Below, one piece after another: positions 26,501 through 35,367 of a stretch of 64,000 bases of DNA. The first letter of the stretch is position 1, and every line of letters begins with the position of its first letter. This DNA is from Ensifer adhaerens (GTDB lineage: Bacteria; Pseudomonadota; Alphaproteobacteria; Rhizobiales; Rhizobiaceae): contig NZ_PNFP01000011.1 of the NCBI RefSeq assembly GCF_002940685.1, positions 62,001 to 126,000 on the forward strand, read 5' to 3'. The notes under the pieces were generated by a model. That model made no database searches. It worked only from the letters and a program-made list of their open reading frames with translations, and was not told where the DNA came from. A program made the position numbers and the translations under genes.

Positions 26501-27592
26501 ATGACGATGATGCCGACGAAGCGAGATTACAGCCTGCTTGGCCGAGATGCCCAGGCAGCCGTCGCCAATGGCCTGTCGGCGGCCGAGTGGTATCACACCG
26601 ATATTCCGCGCAAGCAGATGAAGGAACTGATGAAGCGCGAGGACGGACCGGCCATCCGCGACACGGCGATCTGGCTCGGCTGTCTCGTCCTTTTCGGCGC
26701 GCTCGGCATCGCGTTCTGGGGCACCTGGTGGGCCGTTCCGTTCTTCCTCGCCTATGGCGTTCTCTACGGTTCGGCCTCCGACAGCCGCTGGCACGAATGC
26801 GGCCATGGCACGGCGTTCAAGACGATGTGGATGAACGACGCCGTCTATCAGATCGCCTGCTTCATGATCATGCGCAATCCGGTCACCTGGCGCTGGAGCC
26901 ACACCCGTCACCACACGGATACTGTCATCGTCGGCCGGGATCCCGAGATCGCCGTCATGCGCCCGCCGGATCTTCTGCGCCTTGTCCTCAATTTCTTCGG
27001 CATCCTCGACGTCTGGCACGCGATCGTCGACATGGTGCGCAACACGTTCGGCATCATCAGCGCCGAGGAGGCGACCTTCATCCCCGAGATGGAGCAGCCG
27101 AAGGCGATCCTCGTCGCCCGCATCTGGTTTGCGGTCTATGCCGCGACAATTGCCGCCTGTTTCTATCTCGGCTCGATCCTGCCGCTGATGCTGATCGGCC
27201 TGCCCCGGCTTTATGGTGCCTGGCATCATGTGCTGACCGGGCTGCTGCAGCACGGCGGTCTTGCCGACAATGTGACCGACCATCGGCTGAACAGCCGCAC
27301 GGTCTACATGAACCCGGTCAGTCGCTTCGTCTACTGGAACATGAACTACCATGTAGAGCACCACATGTTCCCGATGGTGCCGTACCACGCGCTGCCGAAG
27401 CTGCACGCCATGATCAAGCATGATCTGCCGGAGCCGAACCCGTCGATGCTGCACGGCTACCGCGAAATGATCCCGGCCTTCCTGCGCCAACTGCGCAACG
27501 AGGATTACTTCTTGAAACGCGAGCTGCCGGCGACAGCAAAACCTTATCGCGAAGAGTTTCACAGCGATGCGATCGGGCACGCAGCCGAATAA
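26501..27592 (+). CDS. mocD: Fatty-acid-desaturase-type diiron oxygenase (MocD-like)
   Basis: A 363-residue membrane protein of the FA_desaturase family. Histidine boxes HECGH, HTRHH and HVEHH, plus HH in AWHHVLTG, would hold a diiron site. Two pairs of membrane helices lie between them. It is followed directly by a Rieske ferredoxin and a ferredoxin reductase. That is the arrangement of rhizobial mocD-mocE-mocF, proposed to O-demethylate the rhizopine 3-O-methyl-scyllo-inosamine. The frame opens at 26390; the ATG at 26501 has GGGGAGGAG upstream and is chosen. The substrate is inferred from context; a lipid or hydrocarbon substrate remains possible. Confidence 0.75.
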   Translation: MTMMPTKRDYSLLGRDAQAAVANGLSAAEWYHTDIPRKQMKELMKREDGPAIRDTAIWLGCLVLFGALGIAFWGTWWAVPFFLAYGVLYGSASDSRWHECGHGTAFKTMWMNDAVYQIACFMIMRNPVTWRWSHTRHHTDTVIVGRDPEIAVMRPPDLLRLVLNFFGILDVWHAIVDMVRNTFGIISAEEATFIPEMEQPKAILVARIWFAVYAATIAACFYLGSILPLMLIGLPRLYGAWHHVLTGLLQHGGLADNVTDHRLNSRTVYMNPVSRFVYWNMNYHVEHHMFPMVPYHALPKLHAMIKHDLPEPNPSMLHGYREMIPAFLRQLRNEDYFLKRELPATAKPYREEFHSDAIGHAAE

Positions 27593-27623
27593 CCGATGAA
27601 TGTCGAGAAGATGGGAGGAAATC

Positions 27624-27941
27624 ATGAGCGGGAACTGGATCGAAGTCTGCGCGGCCGACGAAATCGATGAGGAAGACGTCATTCGTTTCGATCACGGTGG
27701 GCGCACCTTTGCGGTCTATCGCAGCCCGGACGACGAATATTTTGCCACCGACGGGCTCTGTACCCACGAGCACATTCATCTCGTCGATGGCCTCGTGATG
27801 GACGACATCATCGAATGTCCGAAGCACAACGGCCGCTTCAACTACAAGACCGGCCAGGCCAAGGGCGCGCCGGTCTGCGTCAACCTGAAGACCTATCCGG
27901 TGAAGGTGGAGGCCGGAAGCGTGTTCATCGCGCTTGGCTGA
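27624..27941 (+). CDS. mocE: Rieske [2Fe-2S] ferredoxin (MocE-like)
   Basis: A 105-residue soluble Rieske protein. The cluster ligands are in CTHEH and, 17 residues later, CPKHNGRF, giving the C-X-H...C-X2-H set of dioxygenase-type ferredoxins. It should carry electrons from the reductase encoded next to it to the upstream diiron oxygenase. The ATG at 27624 has GGGAGGAA five bases upstream. The preceding gene ends 31 bases upstream and the following start is 49 bases downstream, so the three form one operon. The MocE name rests on this order. Confidence 0.85.
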   Translation: MSGNWIEVCAADEIDEEDVIRFDHGGRTFAVYRSPDDEYFATDGLCTHEHIHLVDGLVMDDIIECPKHNGRFNYKTGQAKGAPVCVNLKTYPVKVEAGSVFIALG

Positions 27942-27990
27942 AGCCGTTTTCATGAGGATTGGGCTCGCCGCGGTGGGCAGGGAGGTTGAG

Positions 27991-29217
27991 ATGGGTTCCA
28001 TCGTTATTGTCGGCGCCGGCGAATGCGGCGCAAGGGCGGCCTTTGCCCTCAGGGAGATGGGGTATGACGGCAAGATCACGCTGATCGGCGCGGAGCCGCA
28101 TCTTCCCTATGAGCGGCCGCCCCTTTCCAAGGACGGCCTTAGCGGACAGCTCCCGCCGAAGTATGTCGCGGATGCCGAGCGCTACAGGGTGGCAGGGATT
28201 GAGGTGCTGACGGATACGCCCGTCTCGGCCATCGATCGAACCGATAAGAGCGTGACGCTCACAGACGGAACCAGCATCGCCTATGACCGGCTGTTGCTTG
28301 CGACCGGCGCCCGGGCGCGAACGATCGCGGGCACCGACGACGCGTCGCGGCGTATTCGCACCCTCAGGACCCATGCCGATGCCGAAGAGATCCGCCGCGA
28401 ACTCGCGCCGGGGCGCAAGCTGGCGATTATCGGTGGCGGGTTCATCGGTCTTGAGCTCGCCGCAACGGCGCGCCGGCTTGGTGCTGCCGTGATCCTGATC
28501 GAAGGGCTCACCCGCATCCTTTCGCGCGGCGTGCCGGAGGACATTGCGGCTGTCGTCGCCGCGCGGCACCGCGCCGAAGGCGTCGACCTCCGTTGCAGCG
28601 CGAAGATCGAGCGCATCGATGCGGACGAGAACTGCGCGCGCGTCGTCCTCGCCGACGGTGAAACAGTCGATGCCGACCTCGTCGTCATTGGCATCGGCGC
28701 GATCCCGAACACCGAACTCGCGGCAGCCGCCGGTCTTGCGATCGACAACGGCATTGCCGTCGACGCTACGCTGCAAACGAGCGACTCCGATATCTATGCC
28801 GCCGGCGACTGCTGCTCATTCCCTCTCTGCCACTATGGCGATCGTCGGGTTCGGCTTGAGGCATGGCGCAATGCGCAGGATCAGGGAACGCTGGTTGCCG
28901 GCAACCTACTCGGCGCTGGCGAGGCGATTGCGAGCGTGCCGTGGTTCTGGTCCGATCAGTACGATCTCACGCTGCAGATCGCCGGGCTTGCAGAGGGCGC
29001 CTCGACGACCGTGCGGCGCGACCTTTCCGATAGCGCCTTCATCCTTTTCCATCTCGACGATACCGGCCGCCTGCTTTCGGCTTCCGGGATCGGCCCGGGC
29101 AATGCGGTCGCGCGTGACATTCGGCTCGCCGAAATGCTGATTGCCGCCGGCAAGCGGCCGGATCCGCAGGCGCTCATTTTGCCCGAAACCAAGCTCAAGG
29201 CGCTTCTCGCGGCCTAG
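27991..29217 (+). CDS. mocF: FAD-dependent ferredoxin/rubredoxin reductase (MocF-like)
   Basis: A 408-residue pyridine-nucleotide-disulphide oxidoreductase. FAD-binding VGAGECGARAAF is near the N-terminus. NAD(P)H-binding IIGGGFIGLELAATARRLG is near residue 150, and the second flavin motif IYAAGDC near residue 270. A C-terminal reductase domain follows. It reduces the Rieske protein encoded upstream. The frame opens at 27934, but the ATG at 27991 has AGGGAGG five bases before it and begins directly with the Rossmann strand. It belongs to the oxygenase operon. Confidence 0.87.
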   Translation: MGSIVIVGAGECGARAAFALREMGYDGKITLIGAEPHLPYERPPLSKDGLSGQLPPKYVADAERYRVAGIEVLTDTPVSAIDRTDKSVTLTDGTSIAYDRLLLATGARARTIAGTDDASRRIRTLRTHADAEEIRRELAPGRKLAIIGGGFIGLELAATARRLGAAVILIEGLTRILSRGVPEDIAAVVAARHRAEGVDLRCSAKIERIDADENCARVVLADGETVDADLVVIGIGAIPNTELAAAAGLAIDNGIAVDATLQTSDSDIYAAGDCCSFPLCHYGDRRVRLEAWRNAQDQGTLVAGNLLGAGEAIASVPWFWSDQYDLTLQIAGLAEGASTTVRRDLSDSAFILFHLDDTGRLLSASGIGPGNAVARDIRLAEMLIAAGKRPDPQALILPETKLKALLAA

Positions 29218-29263
29218 CGCGAGCGGCGATCCATCCTGTTTCCATGATTTCGGGAGCCTCCCC

Positions 29264-30061
29264 ATGAAAAACCACCGCCCGACCGTTGCCGACCTCTTGT
29301 CGATGAAGGGCAAGCGCCAGCTCACCATGTTGCGCGTCGAGACGCTCGAAGAGGCCGAGGCAGCGGAAACAGCCGGCATCGATCTCGTTTCCGTGCCTCC
29401 GGCGCTTCTGGGGCCGGAGTTTCGCGAGGTGGCGCCGACCTGCTTCGCCTTTCCTGGTCTCGAATATGGCGACTACGTCACGGCGGAAGAGTACATGCGC
29501 GCGGCCTTCAAGGCGCTGAAGGCCGGCGGTGATGCGGTCTATTGCGCCGCCGGGCTTTCCACCGTCCGGCGGATGCGGGAGGAGGGCATTCCCGTCTGCG
29601 GCCATGTCGGCCTCATCCCCTCCAAGGCAACCTGGACCGGCGGTTTCCGCGCGGTCGGCAAGACTGCGCAAAGCGCGCTGCAAATCTGGCAGCAGGTCAA
29701 GGCGCTGGAGGAAGCCGGAGCCTTTGCCGCCGAAATCGAGGTCGTGCCCGGTGAAGTCGCAGCGGCGATCAGTGGCAGAACGTCGATGCTGATGCTCTCG
29801 ATGGGGGCGGGCGCGGGCTGCGACGCCCAATATCTGTTTGCCGCCGACGTGCTCGGCAGCAATCGCGGCCATGTGCCGCGCCACGCCAAGACCTATCGCA
29901 ACTTTGCCGCCGAATACGACCGGCTCCAGCGCGAACGGATCGCCGCGTTCTCGGAGTTTGCCAAAGATGTGCACTCGGGCAGCTACCCGCTAGAGGGGCA
30001 CCTCGTCGGCATTGACGGAGCTGAACTGCGCGCATTTCTGGCCGACATCGAGCGCGCCTAG
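29264..30061 (+). CDS. PanB-like TIM-barrel protein with altered active-site residues
   Basis: A 265-residue protein with the overall plan of ketopantoate hydroxymethyltransferase (PanB). PVCGHVGLIPSKATWTGGF and VVPGEVAAAIS align with PanB's conserved His loop and Glu181 region. However, the segments that in E. coli PanB hold metal ligands Asp45 (VGDSLGM) and Asp84 (ADLPF) and the KxE pair near 112-114 read VSVPPALLG, AFPGLEYG and VYCAAG here. It is therefore unlikely to make ketopantoate and may act on another C1 or keto-acid substrate. It is last but one in the mocDEF-like operon, 46 bases after the reductase gene. Confidence 0.7.
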   Translation: MKNHRPTVADLLSMKGKRQLTMLRVETLEEAEAAETAGIDLVSVPPALLGPEFREVAPTCFAFPGLEYGDYVTAEEYMRAAFKALKAGGDAVYCAAGLSTVRRMREEGIPVCGHVGLIPSKATWTGGFRAVGKTAQSALQIWQQVKALEEAGAFAAEIEVVPGEVAAAISGRTSMLMLSMGAGAGCDAQYLFAADVLGSNRGHVPRHAKTYRNFAAEYDRLQRERIAAFSEFAKDVHSGSYPLEGHLVGIDGAELRAFLADIERA

Positions 30062-30141
30062 AGCCGCACGACTTGCGCGGGAGAGGGTGCTTGGTATAGT
30101 CCACGCGCCAATTCAACTTTCTTTCCGCGACGGATTACGAT

Positions 30142-30957
30142 TTGAGCGCCCTTCTTCAGGACAGTCTCACCTTTGTCGGCTTGCTGGCTGCGATTTACGC
30201 GGCGACGGTGGCGCTGTACTTCATCCTGGGCTACGGCATCACCTGGCTCAACGACCGTAACCCCGAGCGCCGCATCCAGAAGGGGCGGCGCGGCGAAAAG
30301 CGCAAGGCCATCGAGATCCGCCAGAGCATGGCCTCGATCCTTGTCACCTGCACGTCGGTCGCGATCGGCCTTTTCGTCCAGTACAAGGGATGGACCGTGT
30401 TTTCGCCCTGGGAGTTCAGCTGGTGGACGGCTGTCCCCCTCTTCGTGCTCTGCATGGTGCTCTTCGACGCCTGGTTCTATTTCGCCCACCGGCTGCTGCA
30501 CACCAAACTCTTCTATAAGTACCATCTCCTGCATCACCGCAGCGTCGCGCCGACGGCCTGGAGCAACGATTCGATCGGCCTGGTCGATACGGCCATGAGC
30601 CAGGGCTACTACGCCGTCATCACGCTTCTCGTGCCGTTTCCGCCGATCATCCTTCTGGCGCACCGCCTCTTCGATCAGATCAACGGCACCTTCGGCCACG
30701 CCGGCTTCGAATATTTCGCCTCCCGCACCGCACGCTATCCGTCGCCGCTTCTCTGCACCACCTATCACGACCAACACCACGCCGAGTTCAAATACAACTA
30801 CGCGAACTATTTCTCGTTCTGGGATCGCGTGATGGGGACCGTTGCGCCGAATTATGACCGGCGAGTGGAGGCGTTTGAGGGGGAGGCGAAGGGGTTGATG
30901 CTGCGGAAGGCGGCGGGTGTCGTGGCGGAGGTGGCGGAGCAATCGGCGGCTGACTGA
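30142..30957 (+). CDS. Sterol desaturase / fatty-acid hydroxylase superfamily protein
   Basis: A 271-residue membrane protein with three or four helices and the histidine clusters HRLLH, HLLHH and HDQHH, the diiron signature of the fatty-acid-hydroxylase superfamily. It starts at TTG (30142), with GACGGA about seven bases upstream; no better start is present. It follows the PanB-like gene by 80 bases on the same strand and may share its transcript. The substrate, possibly a membrane lipid or a hydrophobic carotenoid-like molecule, cannot be told. The last 30 residues are low-complexity and GC-biased. Confidence 0.78.
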   Translation: MSALLQDSLTFVGLLAAIYAATVALYFILGYGITWLNDRNPERRIQKGRRGEKRKAIEIRQSMASILVTCTSVAIGLFVQYKGWTVFSPWEFSWWTAVPLFVLCMVLFDAWFYFAHRLLHTKLFYKYHLLHHRSVAPTAWSNDSIGLVDTAMSQGYYAVITLLVPFPPIILLAHRLFDQINGTFGHAGFEYFASRTARYPSPLLCTTYHDQHHAEFKYNYANYFSFWDRVMGTVAPNYDRRVEAFEGEAKGLMLRKAAGVVAEVAEQSAAD

Positions 30958-31591
30958 AGAGACCTGGGCAAGGTAGGTAGTGGTGCCGCATCGGCTGGTT
31001 ATGCGACCTTTCGGCCGTGTCAATTTTTTCTGTGCGTTACTATAGATTTGCGAAAAGCGTGTCGGACTTGGCAGGCTGGAGAATTGTGGCGCGATGGTTG
31101 GCGTTCGCATGAACAATTCAATTGGCCCTAAGCGGCCCATCATTGCGGGTCGATCGACATAGACGGGCGCGCGTACCAATCCGTCGGCCGCACAACCTAA
31201 AAATAGCGAGTAACTTGGCGCCTTGTACTCGTGGATCAGTTCTATACTGGCGCCCAGTTTTGAAGTTCGTTCGGGGCGGCCGATATTGGCTAGTGTTAGT
31301 CGCTGGCGGCATTTTTGTCACTGGCGGAAATGGCGCGCTGCGTTAATTCGAGATTTCATCTTGTGTTGCGGATGCACGGATGAGAAGCGACGACCACACG
31401 GGATAGATGTTTACGGCGCCATTCTCCCGACGAAATTCCAGCTTTATAAGCTTGACGGCGCCCGGGAATTTGACAACTAAAGGCCGGTGTCTGTCTTCAT
31501 CTGGTGACGCTTGCGTGCCGTTGCCCAGGGGAGTTGTTGGCAGCTCCTGGCTGTTGAGTGCAGTTTGTGATTGGATTTCCCCGGTGGGTTC
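30958..31591. other. 634-base intergenic region at the left edge of the capsule cluster
   Basis: No gene with a supported start is visible. Base composition shifts here from the high GC of the upstream operon to the lower GC of the capsule genes. A short inverted repeat (GGGAGTTG/CAGCTCCT) lies near 31530-31550. The promoter of the capsule operon is expected in the right half. Confidence 0.45.
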
Positions 31592-32776
31592 ATGATGCAT
31601 GTAAAAATCGCGACCTGGTTGGCCGACCACTCTATCCCGCGCATGCTTGCCGACGGAACCGATTGGTCGAATGGCGGATTTGCAGAGAGGCTAGATTGGG
31701 CGGGGCGCCCATTGGACCCGGGCTTTAAGCGCTTGCGGGTCACAGCACGGCAAATTTACGCGTTCTCTCATCTTGGTCTTGGTGGTTCCAAAGAGGCTGT
31801 TCGAGCTGCCGAACACGGAATGGAGTTCCTCCTGACGAAAGCTAGATTGGGGGGCGGCGAATTTGCTTCTCGGTTGACGACTCGAGGAGATCCTCTGGAC
31901 ACCACAACTGATCTTTACGATCTTGCCTTCGTGCTTTTCGCGTTGGCTTGGTGGTATAAGTTGACCGGCGAAGAGGATGCACTCTCGGTTGCCGAGGACA
32001 CGCTGCGTTTCGTCCGCCGTAAGCTTGGCCATCCATCTGGACGAGGTTTTCTCCATCGCGAAAACGCCCGCGCCCCATATCAGCAAAATCCCCATATGCA
32101 TCTGTTGGAAGCGGCCATTTTTCTAGCCGCCTTCAGCGGGCGGGAGCTGTTTTATGTACTTGCGAGAGAGATCTTTGAACTCGCGGTGAGTGACTTTTTT
32201 GATCCAAGAACGGAAACCCTCGCTGAATATTACGGTGACAACTGGAAGCGGGATGCCGGCTCTGATCCGATCGTTGTAGAGCCTGGTCATCATTTCGAAT
32301 GGTGCTGGCTCCTGACCCGTTACTCCGCACTCATGGGGGAAAGATCTGCGCTGCATGTCGCGGAGAGGCTGTTCTGGTTCGGAAGAAAACACGGCTTCGA
32401 TTCGTCGAGTGGCTTGATCTACGACGCCGTCGATCCATCAGGGCGTTGCCTAAAAGCCGACTTTCGATCGTGGCCCAACCTCGAGTACGTTAAGGCTATG
32501 ATTGCAATGAGTGAAACGTATCCAGGCGACAGTCGATTCGCGGCAGATCAACTTGACGAGGCTATAGAACGCATTTTTTCGTTCTTCCTCGGCCAGGGCA
32601 ATATTGGCGGCGTGTCTGTCCCGCCAGGGCTTTGGTTGGATCACATCTGCGCGGCTGATTTCTCGGCAAAGGTCGACCACATTCCTGCCTCCACCTTCTA
32701 TCATCTCGCATTTGCGTTTACAGAGGTGACGCGGCATCGCGCCGGGCGTCACATTTTCTCCGGCGCTCCATGGTGA
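31592..32776 (+). CDS. AGE-family (N-acylglucosamine 2-epimerase-like) sugar isomerase
   Basis: A 394-residue (alpha/alpha)6-barrel protein of the AGE family, which also includes mannose and sulphoquinovose isomerases. Recognisable segments are RLRVTARQIYAFSHLG, QNPHMHLLEA, EPGHHFEWCWLLTRY and DHIPASTFYHLAFAF, which place the family's catalytic histidines. Adjacent ATGs at 31592 and 31595 can serve as start. It is the first gene of the capsule/heptose cluster, just upstream of hldE. Its substrate is unknown; interconversion of a hexose or heptose precursor is an inference from position. Confidence 0.78.
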   Translation: MMHVKIATWLADHSIPRMLADGTDWSNGGFAERLDWAGRPLDPGFKRLRVTARQIYAFSHLGLGGSKEAVRAAEHGMEFLLTKARLGGGEFASRLTTRGDPLDTTTDLYDLAFVLFALAWWYKLTGEEDALSVAEDTLRFVRRKLGHPSGRGFLHRENARAPYQQNPHMHLLEAAIFLAAFSGRELFYVLAREIFELAVSDFFDPRTETLAEYYGDNWKRDAGSDPIVVEPGHHFEWCWLLTRYSALMGERSALHVAERLFWFGRKHGFDSSSGLIYDAVDPSGRCLKADFRSWPNLEYVKAMIAMSETYPGDSRFAADQLDEAIERIFSFFLGQGNIGGVSVPPGLWLDHICAADFSAKVDHIPASTFYHLAFAFTEVTRHRAGRHIFSGAPW

Positions 32777-32837
32777 GATCTCGCCGGTGCGAAAGTTGAA
32801 GATTTTGGACCTTAACGCTGACAAGTAGGATTTACTT

Positions 32838-34307
32838 ATGTTCGCACGCAACATGCGTCATACCGATTTCCGCGGTGCCGCAGTTCTGGTCGTTGGCGAC
32901 TTGATGCTTGATCGCTTTCATTACGGATCTGTTTCTCGCATTTCACCCGAAGCGCCAGTTCCTGTCTTGCTGGCGAAACGCGAGTTGTCGATGCTCGGTG
33001 GTGCAGGCAACGTGGTTGCGAATATCGCGGCGCTCGGTGGTGCAAGCTGCCTTATCAGTGTCGTTGGCGACGATGCTGCTGGGGGGGAATGCAAGGCCTT
33101 GCTTGCGGCGACTCCGCGTTGCAAGGGCGAATTGATAATTGATTCAACCCGGCGAACGACTACGAAAACTCGTTTTGTCAGTGGCAGCCAGCAATTGTTG
33201 CGATGTGACGAGGAAGACCCGCATCCGTTTGACGAGACTACTACGAGGCAGATTGTCGAGGCGTTCGACCGTGTCGTGGGTGATTACCAGGTTGTCGCGT
33301 TGTCGGACTATGCGAAGGGTGCTGTCCATGATGTGGTGCTACGGCACATCATCGGCCGATGCCGAGAACTCTCCATTCCTGTTATTGTCGATCCGAAGCG
33401 GAGGGATTTTTCGGCGTACGAGGGCGTGACCGCAATCAAACCCAATCGCTCAGAGCTTGCGGCGGCAACAAGTATGCAGTGTTCGACGATGGAGGAATGG
33501 GAGAATGCAGCGCGGCATGTTTCGTCAATCACCGGCGCTGACATCCTATTGACCATGTCGGAACTCGGGATGGTTCTCTATGAGAAAGGGAAGCCTGCCG
33601 TTCACTCCCATGCCACGACGACCGAGGTGTTCGACGTATCGGGCGCGGGAGACACGGCACTCGCGGTGTTTTGCTCAGCGCTTGCGGTCCGCTATACGAT
33701 GGAGCAAGCAATGTTCTTGGCCAACGCTGCGGCTGGCGCTGTCGTCCGCAAGTTGGGAACTGCGGTGCTGTCACCGGAAGAACTTAACAGAGAACTCAAC
33801 AGAATCAATGAACCGCTCATTGAGGCTGTGTGCGATGTTGCCACTGCGAAAGGGCAAGTGGCAAGTTGGAAGCAGGAAGGCCTATCTGTAGGCTTCACGA
33901 ATGGTTGCTTCGACATCGTTCATGCGGGACACATAGAATTGCTGCGTCGAGCGGCGGAAAAATGCGACCGACTGGTCGTAGGGTTGAACAGCGATGCTTC
34001 CGTGTCGCGCCTCAAAGGGCCGCAGCGGCCGATTCAACCTGCAGAATCGCGTGCCGCGGTCCTTGCTGCTATGCAGGATGTTGACATGGTCGTGATTTTT
34101 GAGGAGGACACCCCCCTGAACCTGATCCAGGCGCTACGACCCACGGACCTCTTCAAGGGCGCCGACTATACGGAGGACCGGGTTGTAGGTGGCGATGTTG
34201 TGAAAGCCGACGGCGGTCGGGTGCATCTTATCGAACTGGTACCCGGTCTCTCAACGACTCGCGCGGTCGAGCGAATCAAGTTTGGTGTGTCTGATCGCGT
34301 AGCCTGA
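32838..34307 (+). CDS. hldE: Bifunctional heptose-7-phosphate kinase / heptose-1-phosphate adenylyltransferase HldE
   Basis: A 489-residue two-domain enzyme. The N-terminal ribokinase-like domain (1-325) carries LGGAGNVVANIAALGG and the catalytic DVSGAGDT near residue 266. The C-terminal nucleotidyltransferase domain (about 345-489) begins with FTNGCFDIVHAGH, the HxGH-type active site. It phosphorylates D-glycero-D-manno-heptose 7-phosphate and later forms ADP-heptose in the cytoplasm. It is followed by hldD, and gmhB lies in the facing unit, so ADP-heptose is made locally. The start ATG at 32838 has TAGGA seven bases upstream. Confidence 0.92.
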   Translation: MFARNMRHTDFRGAAVLVVGDLMLDRFHYGSVSRISPEAPVPVLLAKRELSMLGGAGNVVANIAALGGASCLISVVGDDAAGGECKALLAATPRCKGELIIDSTRRTTTKTRFVSGSQQLLRCDEEDPHPFDETTTRQIVEAFDRVVGDYQVVALSDYAKGAVHDVVLRHIIGRCRELSIPVIVDPKRRDFSAYEGVTAIKPNRSELAAATSMQCSTMEEWENAARHVSSITGADILLTMSELGMVLYEKGKPAVHSHATTTEVFDVSGAGDTALAVFCSALAVRYTMEQAMFLANAAAGAVVRKLGTAVLSPEELNRELNRINEPLIEAVCDVATAKGQVASWKQEGLSVGFTNGCFDIVHAGHIELLRRAAEKCDRLVVGLNSDASVSRLKGPQRPIQPAESRAAVLAAMQDVDMVVIFEEDTPLNLIQALRPTDLFKGADYTEDRVVGGDVVKADGGRVHLIELVPGLSTTRAVERIKFGVSDRVA

Positions 34308-34335
34308 TGCGCTGCAAGAACTAAGGTTGTACTAA

Positions 34336-35313
34336 ATGATACTTGTTACCGGCGGGGCAGGATTCATCGGCTCCAATGTGGTTGAGGCTCTCAGCGGACA
34401 CAGCGCAGTTGCGATCTGCGACTGGTTTGGCGCCGATGACAAATGGAAAAACATTCGGCACGCTTCCGTTGAAGACTTCGTGTTTCCCGAAGATTTACCC
34501 GAATGGTTGAAGCGCCGCGGGGATTCGGTAACGGCTATTGTTCATATGGGAGCAATTAGCGCTACCACAGAACGAGATGTTGACCGGATCGTCCTGAACA
34601 ACCTCAAGCTCAGCCGATTTTTGTGGGATTTCGCAACTCTAAGGGCCATTCCGTTCATCTACGCATCCTCGGCTGCGACCTACGGCGACGGTGCGCTCGG
34701 GTTTTTGGATCGCAGTGATTGGGATTACCAGGCGAAGTTGCGCCCGCTGAATCCATACGGCTGGAGTAAGTTGGCCTTTGATCGGCAAGTCTTAGGTATC
34801 GTTGCCCGAAATGAACCTACACCTCCAAAATGGGCTGGCTTGAAGTTCTTCAATGTCTACGGGCCTCGAGAGGCGCATAAAGGCGGCATGCGCTCTGTTC
34901 CGTTCAGTAACTATGAAAAACTCTTGGCGGGCGCACCCTTGCGGTTATTCAGGTCGAACCGGCCTGACTTCAAGGATGGAGAGCAAAAGCGCGACTTCGT
35001 TTATGTTGGTGATTGTGTTCGTATGATCCTCTGGATGCTGGCGAACGATTTCAAAAGTGACATCTACAACGTTGGAACCGGGGTCGCAGCGACGTGGCTG
35101 GATGTGGCGCACGCAATGTTTGCTGCGCTAGGCCGAGAGCCGGACATAGAGTTTGTCGACATGCCTGAGGCTCTACAGGGGCGCTATCAATACCTTACCG
35201 AAGCGTCGATGACGAAAGCCGCGGCCGCAGGATGCCCGGTACCGGCTACCAATGTCAGAGAGGGTGTCGCCGCAACGTATCGATTCCTGGAACGAGAAAG
35301 CTCGGACTATTGA
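34336..35313 (+). CDS. hldD: ADP-L-glycero-D-manno-heptose 6-epimerase HldD
   Basis: A 325-residue extended SDR. It has GGAGFIGSN (residues 7-15), the YASSAATYGDG segment and the catalytic YGWSK. KFFNVYGPREAHKGGM and DFVYVGD are typical of HldD (RfaD). It converts ADP-D-glycero- to ADP-L-glycero-manno-heptose. It lies 28 bases after hldE in the same operon. Together with hldE and gmhB it covers all steps from the bisphosphate onward; the first isomerase, gmhA, is not in the window. Confidence 0.92.
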   Translation: MILVTGGAGFIGSNVVEALSGHSAVAICDWFGADDKWKNIRHASVEDFVFPEDLPEWLKRRGDSVTAIVHMGAISATTERDVDRIVLNNLKLSRFLWDFATLRAIPFIYASSAATYGDGALGFLDRSDWDYQAKLRPLNPYGWSKLAFDRQVLGIVARNEPTPPKWAGLKFFNVYGPREAHKGGMRSVPFSNYEKLLAGAPLRLFRSNRPDFKDGEQKRDFVYVGDCVRMILWMLANDFKSDIYNVGTGVAATWLDVAHAMFAALGREPDIEFVDMPEALQGRYQYLTEASMTKAAAAGCPVPATNVREGVAATYRFLERESSDY

Positions 35314-35367
35314 GCGCGATCTTTGCCAGTACGATCGCAATGGCGAAATGAGGAAGGCACTTCGATC

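Noticed and set aside
26360-27682. 440-codon open frame antisense to the MocD-like gene
   Set aside because: Shadow of a diiron oxygenase gene with conserved histidine boxes; it also crosses the divergent promoter region.
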